The position numbers and the translations under genes are program-made. Source: a bacterium (lineage in GTDB: Bacteria > Actinomycetota > Acidimicrobiia > Spongiisociales > ZC4RG35). Taken from it: a DNA stretch of 34,614 nucleotides. The stretch is taken from contig JAPPLW010000029.1 of NCBI GenBank assembly GCA_028819345.1, positions 1 to 34,614 on the forward strand, written 5' to 3'. Every line of letters starts with the position of its first letter. Position 1 is the stretch's first letter. Below are positions 1 through 8,043 of this stretch, one piece after another. The notes under the pieces are model-generated. The model had not been told where the DNA came from and ran no database searches. It worked only from the letters and a program-made list of their open reading frames with translations.

Positions 1-456
1 TCTCGCTCGTCTCCGCCCACCTCAAACCCGACTGGGCCAACACCGAGAGCGCCTCACTGCCGGCCAGCCCCGCCACATCGGGCACCACCAACAACTCCGG
101 GCCCTCGGAGATCACCACCACCACCTGCTCGGTGGCGGTAATCCCTCCACCGGCTCCCGGCTCGGTCCGGATCACCTGACCCGCAGGCACGTCATCGGAG
201 ATCTCGCTCGTCTCCGCCCACCTCAAACCCGACTGGGCCAACACCGAGAGCGCCTCACTGCCGGCCAGCCCCGCCACATCGGGCACCACCAACAACTCCG
301 GGCCCTCGGAGATCACCACCACCACCTGCTCGGTGGCGGTAATCCCTCCACCGGCTCCCGGCTCGGTCCGGATCACCTGACCCGCAGGCACGTCATCGGA
401 GATCTCGCTCGTCTCCGCCCACCTCAAACCCGACTGGGCCAACACCGAGAGCGCCT
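1..456 (-). repeat. Tandem 201-bp repeat encoding PASTA domains of PknB
   Basis: Bases 1-201 and 202-402 read as identical, and a third unit starting at 403 stays nearly identical to about 456 before diverging. The period is exactly 67 codons, one PASTA domain, so the repeat keeps the kinase frame. The array may continue beyond the left edge of the window. Confidence 0.9.
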
Positions 457-2002
457 CGCTGCCGGGCAGTCCCGCCACATCGGGCACCACCAACAAACCG
501 GGCCCGGTCGCAACCATCAGATCGATCGGGGTTCCCGATGGCAGCAGGGGGCCGGGCAGGGGATCCTGATCGAAGACCGTCCCAACCTGCCAACCGCTGT
601 CCTCGACGAATTCGATCTGACCCACGGTGAATCCCTGCGCCAGGATGAGGCTCTCGGCCGTGCCCTGGGTCTGGCCGATGACCAGGGGGATTGCGAACCT
701 CTCCAGACCGCTGGAGACCACCACCTCCACCTCGGTGCGAGACTCGACCCGCTCCCCCGCCGCCGGATCGGTGGCGATCACCCTTCCCTCCGGCATCTCC
801 TGGCTGTTCCGGCGCACGACCCGAACCAGGAGCCCCGACTCCTGGATGGAGGAGAAGGCATCCGTCTCCCATCTGCCAACCACGTCGGGGATTGCGACCA
901 TTACCACACCGGGTTCCGGCTCCGGGGCCTGCAGCAGCGACCAGACCACCCAGCTCAGGCCGGCCAGGGCCGCCACCAACACGAAGACTCCCACGACGAA
1001 CGGCAGAGGCACGGGTCGTCGCTCCTCCATGGGGGGGTAGTAAGGCTGAGGAAGCACTCTTCCCGCGCTCCGACCCGATCCCCCCGAGCCTCTAGACACC
1101 GCGACAGGCTGGCGTACCACCACCTGTTCGGGAACGATTACCGGAGCGGGTCGAACCGGTGCGTCGCTGGCTATCCGCTCCCCTCTCAACCACGCCTCCA
1201 GATCGTGAAGGAACGGGTCGGTGTCCTGGTATCGGCTGTCCGGGTCCTTGGCAAGGGCGCGAAGCACTATGGCGTCCAACTCCGGGGGGATCTCGGGATT
1301 GTGGGAGGAGGGGGGAGGAACCTCGGTGGAAACATGCTGATATGCCACGGCCATGGGGGTCTCTCCCTGAAAGGGAGGACGACCTACCAGCATCTCGTAC
1401 AGGACCACCCCCAGCGAATAGATGTCGGATCGTCGGTCGGCAGAGCGGCCCTGAGCCTGCTCCGGACTGAAGTAGGTGGCAGTGCCGATTATGGAACCGG
1501 TTCGGGTCAAGTCCGTTGAGTGATTCCATGCCCGGGCGATTCCGAAGTCGGCCACCTTCACCGTCCCGTCGTTGGTGAGCATGATGTTGCCCGGCTTCAC
1601 ATCCCGGTGGATGACACCCAAGCGATGAGCTGTGGCCAGAGCCAGGACCACCTGGCGCGTCACCTCCACCGCCCTCCGGGGCCTGAGAGGCCTTCCCTCG
1701 GTGATGAGGTCCCGCAGACAGTCTCCTTCCACCAACTCCATCACCATGAAATACGAGCCTTCCGCTTCTCCCCAGTCATAAATGCCCACGATGTTGGGAT
1801 GGTTCAAATTGGCCGCGGATTGTGCTTCGCGGCGAAATCGCAGCACGAAGGACTCGTCCTCTGAGTGCGACTTGGGAAGGAGTTTGACCGCCACCCGCCT
1901 GCCGAGGGCAACGTCCACCGCCAGATACACATCCGACATGCCCCCCTTGGCCAGGTGGCTCACCAAGCGGTAACGATCAGCCAGGGTGTAGGGGAGTTCC
2001 AT
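1..2002 (-). CDS. pknB: PASTA-domain Ser/Thr protein kinase PknB (3' end beyond window)
   Basis: Transmembrane eukaryotic-like kinase that senses peptidoglycan fragments or lipid II and phosphorylates division and wall-synthesis proteins. From the ATG at 2002 the frame is open to the window edge (667 codons). Visible motifs are a glycine-rich loop around residues 18-26, the ATP lysine K40, HRD at 132-134 and DFG at 152-154. A proline- and glycine-rich juxtamembrane linker follows, then one hydrophobic membrane helix (minus-strand bases about 1010-930), then at least five extracellular PASTA repeats. The start is fixed by an in-frame TAG two codons upstream; AGGAG directly abuts the ATG, so the ribosome site is unusually tight. 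It is the last gene of the fhaB-pstP-ftsW-pbpA-pknB cluster, 74 bases after pbpA. The family identity is certain; the C-terminus is not seen. Confidence 0.95.
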   Translation of the reverse strand, partial: MELPYTLADRYRLVSHLAKGGMSDVYLAVDVALGRRVAVKLLPKSHSEDESFVLRFRREAQSAANLNHPNIVGIYDWGEAEGSYFMVMELVEGDCLRDLITEGRPLRPRRAVEVTRQVVLALATAHRLGVIHRDVKPGNIMLTNDGTVKVADFGIARAWNHSTDLTRTGSIIGTATYFSPEQAQGRSADRRSDIYSLGVVLYEMLVGRPPFQGETPMAVAYQHVSTEVPPPSSHNPEIPPELDAIVLRALAKDPDSRYQDTDPFLHDLEAWLRGERIASDAPVRPAPVIVPEQVVVRQPVAVSRGSGGSGRSAGRVLPQPYYPPMEERRPVPLPFVVGVFVLVAALAGLSWVVWSLLQAPEPEPGVVMVAIPDVVGRWETDAFSSIQESGLLVRVVRRNSQEMPEGRVIATDPAAGERVESRTEVEVVVSSGLERFAIPLVIGQTQGTAESLILAQGFTVGQIEFVEDSGWQVGTVFDQDPLPGPLLPSGTPIDLMVATGPGLLVVPDVAGLPGSEALSVLAQSGLRWAETSEISDDVPAGQVIRTEPGAGGGITATEQVVVVISEGPELLVVPDVAGLAGSEALSVLAQSGLRWAETSEISDDVPAGQVIRTEPGAGGGITATEQVVVVISEGPELLVVPDVAGLAGSEALSVLAQSGLRWAETSE

Positions 2003-2076
2003 CTCCTAGGCGATGATAGAAACCGCCCTGTCCCATCGGGTGTCGTTTCCCCCGTCCCTGCCGGCGAAAGGGGGGA

Positions 2077-3447
2077 TTAGCTTCGCTGCAACCAGTAGGA
2101 GAGCAACTCCGAGGCGACAGGCGCCGCCGCCGTCCCTCCGGTCACCGACTCTCCGAATTCTCCTCCCGGTTCGATCATTACCGCTATGGCGATGGTGGGC
2201 GAATCGACCGGAGCGAATCCCACAAACCACGCGTGATTGCGCCCATCCGCGTCCTGTCCCGTGCCGGTCTTCCCGGCCACCCGGTGGCCCGCCACCGTGG
2301 CTTCCTGGCCGGTGCCTTCCGTGATCACACGCTCCATCATGCGGGCCACCGAAGCCGCCGTCTCCGGGGTTATCACCCGGCTCGCCTGGGGGGTTCCGGG
2401 CCTCTCGATCACTTCCCCGTCCGCGTCCGTCCAACTCGCAACCAGGTAGGGCGGCGCCATCATCCCTCCGTTGGCCACCACAGCCGCAACCGTAGCCATG
2501 TGGAGGGGCGAGGAGAGGGCCAGCCGGCCGGTCCCCGCGGAAGCCAGCAGACCGGGATCGGACGATCGCTCCCCCCCGAAGGACGGCGCCGGCGTTTGCA
2601 GGGGCAACCCCGTCCCCGTCCCGAACCCGAAGGCGGCGGCGTAGACGTCCATGACCTCGGAGCCCACTTCCAGGGCCAGTTCGGCGAAGGCCAGGTTGCA
2701 GGAGAGCACGAAGGAGGTGAGCAGGCTGACCTGCGAGGAGTCTCCGCATGGAACGTTCCCGGGATTGGCGACGACCAGAGAGGCCCCCGGGACCTGCCAC
2801 ACCGCGCGGTCCTCGAACAAGCTATCGATGCCGGCAGTCTCAGTGTCCAGGGCGGCGGCGGCGGTGACGATCTTGAACGCCGATCCAAGGGGATACAAGG
2901 CGTTGGCGGCCCGTTCTGTCACGGGAATACCCGGTGAGGAGACCAGCGCCAGTACCTCCCCTGTGTCGGGACGGATCGCAGCCACCGCTCCTCTGCGGCG
3001 GGTCAGGATCTCGTGGGCTCTCTGCTGCAGGTCGGCGTCCAGGGTTATCTGCAGTCCCCGCGGACGGAGATCCTCTCCGAACATGGCTGCCATCAGGTCG
3101 GAGACGCTCAGGTCGCGGCGGGAACGTAACTCGTCGGCGTAAATCCCCTCCAAACCACCCTGCGAGGCCTCCGTTCCCACCACCGAGGCGAAAGCGTCCC
3201 CCGCGGGGTATCTCCTGTCGTATGACCGGAAGCTCTCGGGGTCCTGCTCGGAGAAGGCCAGGACCCTTCCCCCGACGGTGCTGATCATCCCCCGCTCCTT
3301 TCCAGCCTGAAGGAGAGCCGTCCGGCGGTTGTCGGGATGGTCCCGGTAGCGATCGGCGGCCAGCAACTGATGCCACGTGGCCCCCGCAACCAAGACAACC
3401 ATCCCAACCATCAGGAACAGGGCAATCCGCCGGATAGGCCGATTCAC
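2077..3447 (-). CDS. pbpA: Penicillin-binding protein 2-type D,D-transpeptidase (PbpA)
   Basis: Class B penicillin-binding protein that cross-links peptidoglycan outside the membrane, partnering the SEDS glycosyltransferase encoded just upstream. The 456-residue product has one N-terminal membrane anchor (residues about 7-24), a short PBP dimerisation region and a transpeptidase domain. All three active-site motifs are present: SAFK at 189-192 (catalytic serine and lysine), SCN at 249-251 and KTG at 393-395. The ATG at 3447 overlaps the ftsW/rodA stop by four bases, indicating translational coupling. Length and order match mycobacterial PbpA. The choice between PbpA and FtsI rests on the short N-terminal region and on the operon, and is an inference. 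Confidence 0.92.
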   Translation of the reverse strand: MNRPIRRIALFLMVGMVVLVAGATWHQLLAADRYRDHPDNRRTALLQAGKERGMISTVGGRVLAFSEQDPESFRSYDRRYPAGDAFASVVGTEASQGGLEGIYADELRSRRDLSVSDLMAAMFGEDLRPRGLQITLDADLQQRAHEILTRRRGAVAAIRPDTGEVLALVSSPGIPVTERAANALYPLGSAFKIVTAAAALDTETAGIDSLFEDRAVWQVPGASLVVANPGNVPCGDSSQVSLLTSFVLSCNLAFAELALEVGSEVMDVYAAAFGFGTGTGLPLQTPAPSFGGERSSDPGLLASAGTGRLALSSPLHMATVAAVVANGGMMAPPYLVASWTDADGEVIERPGTPQASRVITPETAASVARMMERVITEGTGQEATVAGHRVAGKTGTGQDADGRNHAWFVGFAPVDSPTIAIAVMIEPGGEFGESVTGGTAAAPVASELLSYWLQRS

Positions 3448-4715
3448 AGTGGCCCCTGCTCCTCATGGCTGATCCTCACCAGCAGCGCCATAGCCAGCCA
3501 TCCCGCCAGTAGGGGGATGCCCCCGTAAGCCAGGAACGGCAGGCCCAGATCGGTTGGAGGCAGCAGACGCTGGAGGCCCCCGGCGGCCGACAGGAACATC
3601 AGACACAACAGGAAGGAAAGCGCGGCGGCGGCCACCTTGCTGAATAGGTCACGGGAACCGATCGAGACTCCCACCCCTGCCGCAGTCACCAGCCCGTACA
3701 GCACTATCACCGCTACCGTTCCCGCCAAGCCGAGTTCCTCCCCCAGAGCGGCCAGTATCCAATCGCTGGTGGCCCGGGGCACCAACTCCGGTTCGCCCAT
3801 CCCCAATCCCGAACCCGAGAGGTGGCCGCTGCCCAATGCCAGCAGGCTCTCCTTCAACCCGGCGCCGGCGTCACCGGCCGAAAAGGGATCCAACCAGACC
3901 TGCAGGGTCTCCCTCATCCGGGAGGATGTCAGCCCGATGACAAAGCCGATCCCCAGAAGGGACAGCCCTGTCCAGACCGCTCGGCTGTCGCCGGTAGCGG
4001 CGTAGGCGATGGTGGCTGAGAGGACCACCAGCACCGCCCAGGCAGTGAGATCGCCAGTGGCCCAGAGGAGCGGCAGCGTTGTCACCCAGACCGCCCCAAC
4101 CACCAGGAGATCCCTGTTCGCGACCAGCCGGCCGGCGCCCCTGTTGGACACCGACTCAAGAGCCCATCGGGAATGGATGCCGGCCAGACCAACCGCCAAC
4201 AGGACCGCTCCCAGGCCGAATGGCTGCACCATGAAGTTGACGTTGCCCCACCCGACGGTCAACCACAACCCATGGGGGCTCTCCGACTCACCCCCCAGCA
4301 GGCGGGGAACAAAGGGCAGGACGATCAGGCCCAGGCCACCGGCGGCAAGCCAATAACCGACCGGCATGAGTCTCTCCACTCCCCAGCGGAGCGTCAGGAG
4401 AATCCCGATGGCGGCCACGACTCCCGCCACAATCCACCACACCTGGATGGGAGCCTCCATGGGATTGATCCGATAGATCAACACCAACCCGAGTGCAACC
4501 AGCAGAGCAGTGGGCCACAACAGGAAGGAACTGGCGCCGGGCGCCCAGCGCCGCACCGCCGCCACAAGGCCCGCCAGACAGCACCCGAAGGCCAGGAAGA
4601 CCACCGCAACCGCCCATGTGACCTGCCCGGTCTTCCCCACGTCGACCAGGGCCACGCCCAGGCCGGCAACCACCGCCGAACCGGCCACCCAGGCCGCTTC
4701 GGTCAACAGTCTCAT
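3444..4715 (-). CDS. SEDS-family peptidoglycan glycosyltransferase (FtsW/RodA)
   Basis: Polytopic membrane enzyme that polymerises lipid II into glycan strands. The 423-residue protein is almost entirely hydrophobic segments, with a large polar loop in the second half (around residues 255-315) and a conserved C-terminal stretch containing a GLQ..LPPTDLGLPF segment and a YGG motif, both typical of FtsW/RodA/SpoVE. It overlaps pstP upstream and pbpA downstream by four bases each, so it is probably made in fixed ratio with the transpeptidase. In Mycobacterium the gene at this position is named rodA; sequence alone does not separate FtsW from RodA, so no symbol is given. Confidence 0.92.
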   Translation of the reverse strand: MRLLTEAAWVAGSAVVAGLGVALVDVGKTGQVTWAVAVVFLAFGCCLAGLVAAVRRWAPGASSFLLWPTALLVALGLVLIYRINPMEAPIQVWWIVAGVVAAIGILLTLRWGVERLMPVGYWLAAGGLGLIVLPFVPRLLGGESESPHGLWLTVGWGNVNFMVQPFGLGAVLLAVGLAGIHSRWALESVSNRGAGRLVANRDLLVVGAVWVTTLPLLWATGDLTAWAVLVVLSATIAYAATGDSRAVWTGLSLLGIGFVIGLTSSRMRETLQVWLDPFSAGDAGAGLKESLLALGSGHLSGSGLGMGEPELVPRATSDWILAALGEELGLAGTVAVIVLYGLVTAAGVGVSIGSRDLFSKVAAAALSFLLCLMFLSAAGGLQRLLPPTDLGLPFLAYGGIPLLAGWLAMALLVRISHEEQGPL

Positions 4716-5413
4716 GACGAGATGTCAGCCAGCACTACCGTGACGTTGTCCGAGGCGCCCCTGCTCAGTGCCTTCTCCAGCAAACCCCAGACGCATTCCT
4801 CGGCGTCTCCGCTTTCCAGCACTCCCCTCATGTCTCGGTCCGAGAGCATCCTGTATAACCCGTCGGAACAAATCAGCCACCGGTCGCCGTCCTTGAGCGA
4901 CATCTTCGTCTCCTCCACCTCCAGTTCTTCCCCGTAACCGAGCACCCTGACCAGGCTTCCCGAGTTGGGCAGACTCTGCGCCGCAACCGGGTCCATCCCC
5001 CGCTGTACCCACTGCCACGCCACGGTATGGTCGTTGGTCAACTCCATGATCCTGCCTTGGCGGTACAAGTAGGCCCTGGTATCCCCCACATGTGCGACTC
5101 GGGCCATCCCTTCGGAGAACTCCACCAGCGTAAGGGTGGTGTAGGTCCCTTTCCATCGGGGTTCCCGCCGCACCAAATCCAGAATGGCCTGATTGGCTAC
5201 CCTCACCCGGTCAGCTGGAGAGCCGGCCGCGGCCTGAGCCGTGGTGACGGCCAACTCCGCGGAGACGTGCCCGAACTTCTCTCCCCCCAACCCGTCGGCC
5301 ACCATCATCACCACCGGTTCCGGAGATCTGCCCGACCCCTCCGGATACATGCGATCCTGGTTGATTTCGGGGCCGTAACCCAGGTGGGTGGCGGCCCCCC
5401 ACGTGCAGATCAT
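4712..5413 (-). CDS. pstP: PP2C-family Ser/Thr protein phosphatase (PstP)
   Basis: Metal-dependent phosphatase that reverses PknB phosphorylation. The 233-residue product has the PP2C acidic metal ligands in order: NQD (D20), ADG followed by LGG (D40), GDTR (D111), SDG (D184) and DN at 222-223. It is shorter than mycobacterial PstP because the transmembrane and extracellular tail are absent, so this enzyme should be cytosolic. It overlaps fhaB and the SEDS gene by four bases each. The lack of a membrane anchor is the only deviation from the usual gene. Confidence 0.93.
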   Translation of the reverse strand: MICTWGAATHLGYGPEINQDRMYPEGSGRSPEPVVMMVADGLGGEKFGHVSAELAVTTAQAAAGSPADRVRVANQAILDLVRREPRWKGTYTTLTLVEFSEGMARVAHVGDTRAYLYRQGRIMELTNDHTVAWQWVQRGMDPVAAQSLPNSGSLVRVLGYGEELEVEETKMSLKDGDRWLICSDGLYRMLSDRDMRGVLESGDAEECVWGLLEKALSRGASDNVTVVLADISS

Positions 5414-5823
5414 CGAACCTCCAGGACCGTCCGACCCACCTGCAGGGCGTCGCCCCGAGCCAGGTCAACCGGAGTTCGCAGCCTGCGGCCGTTGAGATAG
5501 GTGCCGTTGTCGCTGCCCAGATCGCTGGCCGACAGCTTTCCCTGGCGACGGCTGATGCGAAGGTGAAACTCCGACGCATACGGGTCGTCTATGGGGACAT
5601 CGGCGTCGGGACTCTTCCCCAACACCACGGAATCAGCCACGGTGAAGTGCATGCCTGACTGGGACTCGGAACGGATGAACACCAGCCGGGACCCGAGCCG
5701 GGTGGTGCGGAGAGAGGTCCCCAGGCCCAGATAGTTGGCGATCCCCTTGGCTACATACCACACGAACAGGTAGATCAGGGCGAGGAAGATCAACCGGAGG
5801 GCAGTGAACACGAAGTCGGTCAC
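5410..5823 (-). CDS. fhaB: FHA-domain protein with N-terminal membrane anchor (FhaB/FipA type)
   Basis: Phosphothreonine-reading adaptor, expected to bind phosphorylated PknB partners or wall-synthesis proteins. The 137 residues comprise a hydrophobic anchor (about 7-26), a short linker, and one FHA domain (about 60-137) with the usual GKSPDAD turn, SEFH segment and the SDNGTYLNG signature. It is first in the five-gene operon and overlaps pstP by four bases. In Mycobacterium a second FHA gene (fhaA) precedes it; here the upstream neighbour is instead a divergent tRNA-Leu. Confidence 0.93.
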   Translation of the reverse strand: MTDFVFTALRLIFLALIYLFVWYVAKGIANYLGLGTSLRTTRLGSRLVFIRSESQSGMHFTVADSVVLGKSPDADVPIDDPYASEFHLRISRRQGKLSASDLGSDNGTYLNGRRLRTPVDLARGDALQVGRTVLEVR

Positions 5824-5908
5824 CGAACGTCCCTTACCGTGGGGTGTTCAAACATGCGGCTAAGTGTATGTAACCCGACGCTGCGCACCGACAAGAAATC
5901 GAACCCCT

Positions 5909-5937
5909 TTCTTACTCTTTTCAGGGCGGGGTAGAAT
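5909..5937 (+). promoter_or_regulatory. Probable promoter of tRNA-Leu
   Basis: TTCTTA at 5909-5914 and TAGAAT at 5932-5937 are separated by 17 bases and lie 15 bases before the tRNA 5' end. The -10 box is good and the -35 box weak. Confidence 0.4.
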
Positions 5938-5952
5938 ACACACCTCGGCGGA

Positions 5953-6041
5953 GGGCGAGTGGCGAAATTGGCAGACGCGCAGGATTCAGGATCCTGTGGG
6001 CTTTAAAACCCGTGGGGGTTCAAGTCCCCCCTCGCCCACCA
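5953..6041 (+). tRNA. tRNA-Leu (anticodon CAG)
   Basis: Acceptor GGGCGAG (5953-5959) pairs with CTCGCCC (6031-6037), followed by A and an encoded CCA. The anticodon arm is CAGGA, loop TTCAGGA, TCCTG, giving anticodon CAG, which reads CUG. A long variable arm marks a class II tRNA, and the T arm is GGGGG TTCAAGT CCCCC. All arms are intact. Confidence 0.95.
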
Positions 6042-6047
6042 AGGTCA

Positions 6048-6093
6048 GTTAGTGACTTATCGCCATACGCGTTAGTGATTTAGCGGCAAACGC
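6048..6093 (+). repeat. Two 23-bp imperfect direct repeats after tRNA-Leu
   Basis: Two adjacent units at 6048-6070 and 6071-6093, both starting GTTAGTGA and ending ACGC, match at 19 of 23 positions. They begin six bases after the tRNA and lie between it and the transposase gene. They could be protein-binding iterons or part of the end of the mobile element. No matching inverted copy was seen at 9000-9270. Confidence 0.6.
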
Positions 6094-6267
6094 GTCGGTT
6101 TTGCCGGTTTTCGGTGGTTTCGAGGGGTTTGGCCCCGTTTGAGGGGGTGGTTTCGGCTGGCCAGCGGGGTGTTTCCAGCGGCCGGGTGTCAGGGTTTGGT
6201 TGTTCGGGCGCGGCGAAGCCGACAGTGGGGGGTTTACTGTCGGCGCGAGGGAACGGCGTGGTTGGGG

Positions 6268-8043
6268 TTAGGGTGGCCCTCGGGGTGTCTCGGCCGGTGT
6301 GGAGGGCGCTTCGCTGGGGGGAGTGTCCGATGGTTCGGTATCGGTGATGGGTTCTTCATGTTGTGTTCGGTCTCTGCGGTAGCGGGCGGCTATTGAGAGG
6401 TTGTGTGCTATGACTTTGGCGAGGGCGCCGAGGGTGATAGCTACTTTGTTGAAGACGCGGCACCACCCGATCGCGAAGTTGCCTTTGTCGCCGACCGTCG
6501 AGTTTTTGGTTTCGCTGTTGTTGCGCCGGTCCTTGTAACTCTTTCTCCACGCACGCGTGTTTGGGGGGATTCGTTGGTAGCTGTCGAGTTTGTCGACCGG
6601 GACGGTTACCAGTCCTTCGCAGCAGTATTCGTCGTCGATGGCAAGAACTGGTCCCTTGGCGGGGGCTTTTTTGGGGTTGCGGGTCTTGGCGGAGGTTTTG
6701 ACTCTTCCGGCGCATTGGGGGCAGATGAGTTGCACGGCGCCGCCTTCGAGATATCTGTGTACGGTCCACCGCCAGCGGGCCCGGTTGGCGTACCACTCTT
6801 CGAGTTCCTTGCCGGTCAGTTCCGCGGGTGGCACTAGGAGTTCTTCGGGTAGCCATGCCGAGAAGAACGACCCCAGGTGGCGCATGAGCTGCTGTTTGTT
6901 GTTCCTTCCGACTGTTACGGGGACAGGCCTGTCGATTTCGCCGGAGTTGTATTCCATAACCACCTCGATGCCTTGCTCGTGGAGTTTTCGGCAGAAGGTC
7001 TTGCGTTTGTTGGTGTAGGCCCGGTCGGCGATTACTTCTTTGATCCGGGGAGCGATTTCCATTGCTCTGGCCACGAGATCCAGTGCGACAAGTCCGGGGT
7101 TCGTGGCCCCTGGGACCACGGCCATGGCGAGGATGAACTTGGGCGGGGCCTTGTTGAGACCGAGGTCGCGGGGGTCGCCTCTCCAGTTCGCACCGGGAAC
7201 GGCTGTGACGAAATGCAGGTCGTAGCCGAGCACAATCTTGGCTTTTTCTCTGGTTGTGGCGCTCTTGTATGTGAGACGAGCATCACGATCGTGGCCACGG
7301 ATCACCCGCCCGTCGGGACCGGGAGTGTCTATTTCGTAGGTGAATGGACCGGTCACTTCCGGGAGTGTGGGCTCGGCGAGGTCGGCCTCTTCGCGTGCTG
7401 CAAGTTCGTGCTCGGCCAGAGCGTCTTCTTCCTTTTTGAAGTTCTTGGACACTGCCCAGGATTCGATGACTTTGGAATCTATGGAAACGGCGCTGATCAT
7501 TTTCCGTACTCTCCTGGGAACGGCCACGTTCACGAAGGTGTGGCAGATCCAGTCCAGATCGAAGATGGCTTCTAACTTTTCGGTCCATTTGGCTCCGAGA
7601 ACCGCTTCGAGGCGTTGGATCTGGTCACATACGGAGTGGTAACTAACCGGAGGGGGGTTGTCCATGTCCCAGAGTCCCAGTTGGTATGCAACCTGGGAAG
7701 GGAAACCGTTCAACACGGCGCACAGGTCGGTGCGGCGATAAGACCCCAGGATTTTCGCAGCGAGGACCGCGGCTAGGAATAGGGCTTCCACGCTGATCCG
7801 AGATTCTTTCCCCGGGTGGTTGCGGAGGCGCTGTTCCAACGACTGGACGTCTTGGTTTCTTCTGATCAGCGCGAGGATTGGCTCGACTTGTTCCGGTTCG
7901 GTCCAGATAGGAAACTCGGTGTCGTCGAAAGTCACCGGGAAGTTCGGCAGGCGCCGCATCTTGTCGAGGGTCTGGGCGTCTTCTGTGCAGAGACGATCCT
8001 TGCTGGCTGCTCGTTCGCGGCGACGGCGCAGTCCCCGGGTCAT
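6268..8043 (-). CDS. DDE transposase with inserted zinc ribbon
   Basis: Cut-and-paste type transposase of 591 residues. D189 (in SIDSK) and D340 (in IADRAY) fit the first two catalytic aspartates of IS4/IS1182-like DDE enzymes. E511 (in NSETKNS) is the best candidate for the glutamate, just before the conserved C-terminal helices. Between D340 and E511 sits an insertion with CPQC at 441-444 and CC at 474-475, likely a zinc ribbon. A longer reading frame exists upstream, but its extra residues are only the other frame of the neighbouring gene; the ATG at 8043 overlaps that gene's TGA by four bases, fixing this start. The last 35 residues are a Pro/Thr/Glu-rich tail. The exact IS family is not recognised. 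Confidence 0.85.
   Translation of the reverse strand: MTRGLRRRRERAASKDRLCTEDAQTLDKMRRLPNFPVTFDDTEFPIWTEPEQVEPILALIRRNQDVQSLEQRLRNHPGKESRISVEALFLAAVLAAKILGSYRRTDLCAVLNGFPSQVAYQLGLWDMDNPPPVSYHSVCDQIQRLEAVLGAKWTEKLEAIFDLDWICHTFVNVAVPRRVRKMISAVSIDSKVIESWAVSKNFKKEEDALAEHELAAREEADLAEPTLPEVTGPFTYEIDTPGPDGRVIRGHDRDARLTYKSATTREKAKIVLGYDLHFVTAVPGANWRGDPRDLGLNKAPPKFILAMAVVPGATNPGLVALDLVARAMEIAPRIKEVIADRAYTNKRKTFCRKLHEQGIEVVMEYNSGEIDRPVPVTVGRNNKQQLMRHLGSFFSAWLPEELLVPPAELTGKELEEWYANRARWRWTVHRYLEGGAVQLICPQCAGRVKTSAKTRNPKKAPAKGPVLAIDDEYCCEGLVTVPVDKLDSYQRIPPNTRAWRKSYKDRRNNSETKNSTVGDKGNFAIGWCRVFNKVAITLGALAKVIAHNLSIAARYRRDRTQHEEPITDTEPSDTPPSEAPSTPAETPRGPP

Noticed and set aside
1-456. Regularly spaced repeats resembling an array
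   Set aside because: The 201-bp units are coding PASTA domains in frame with PknB, with no spacers, so this is not a CRISPR.
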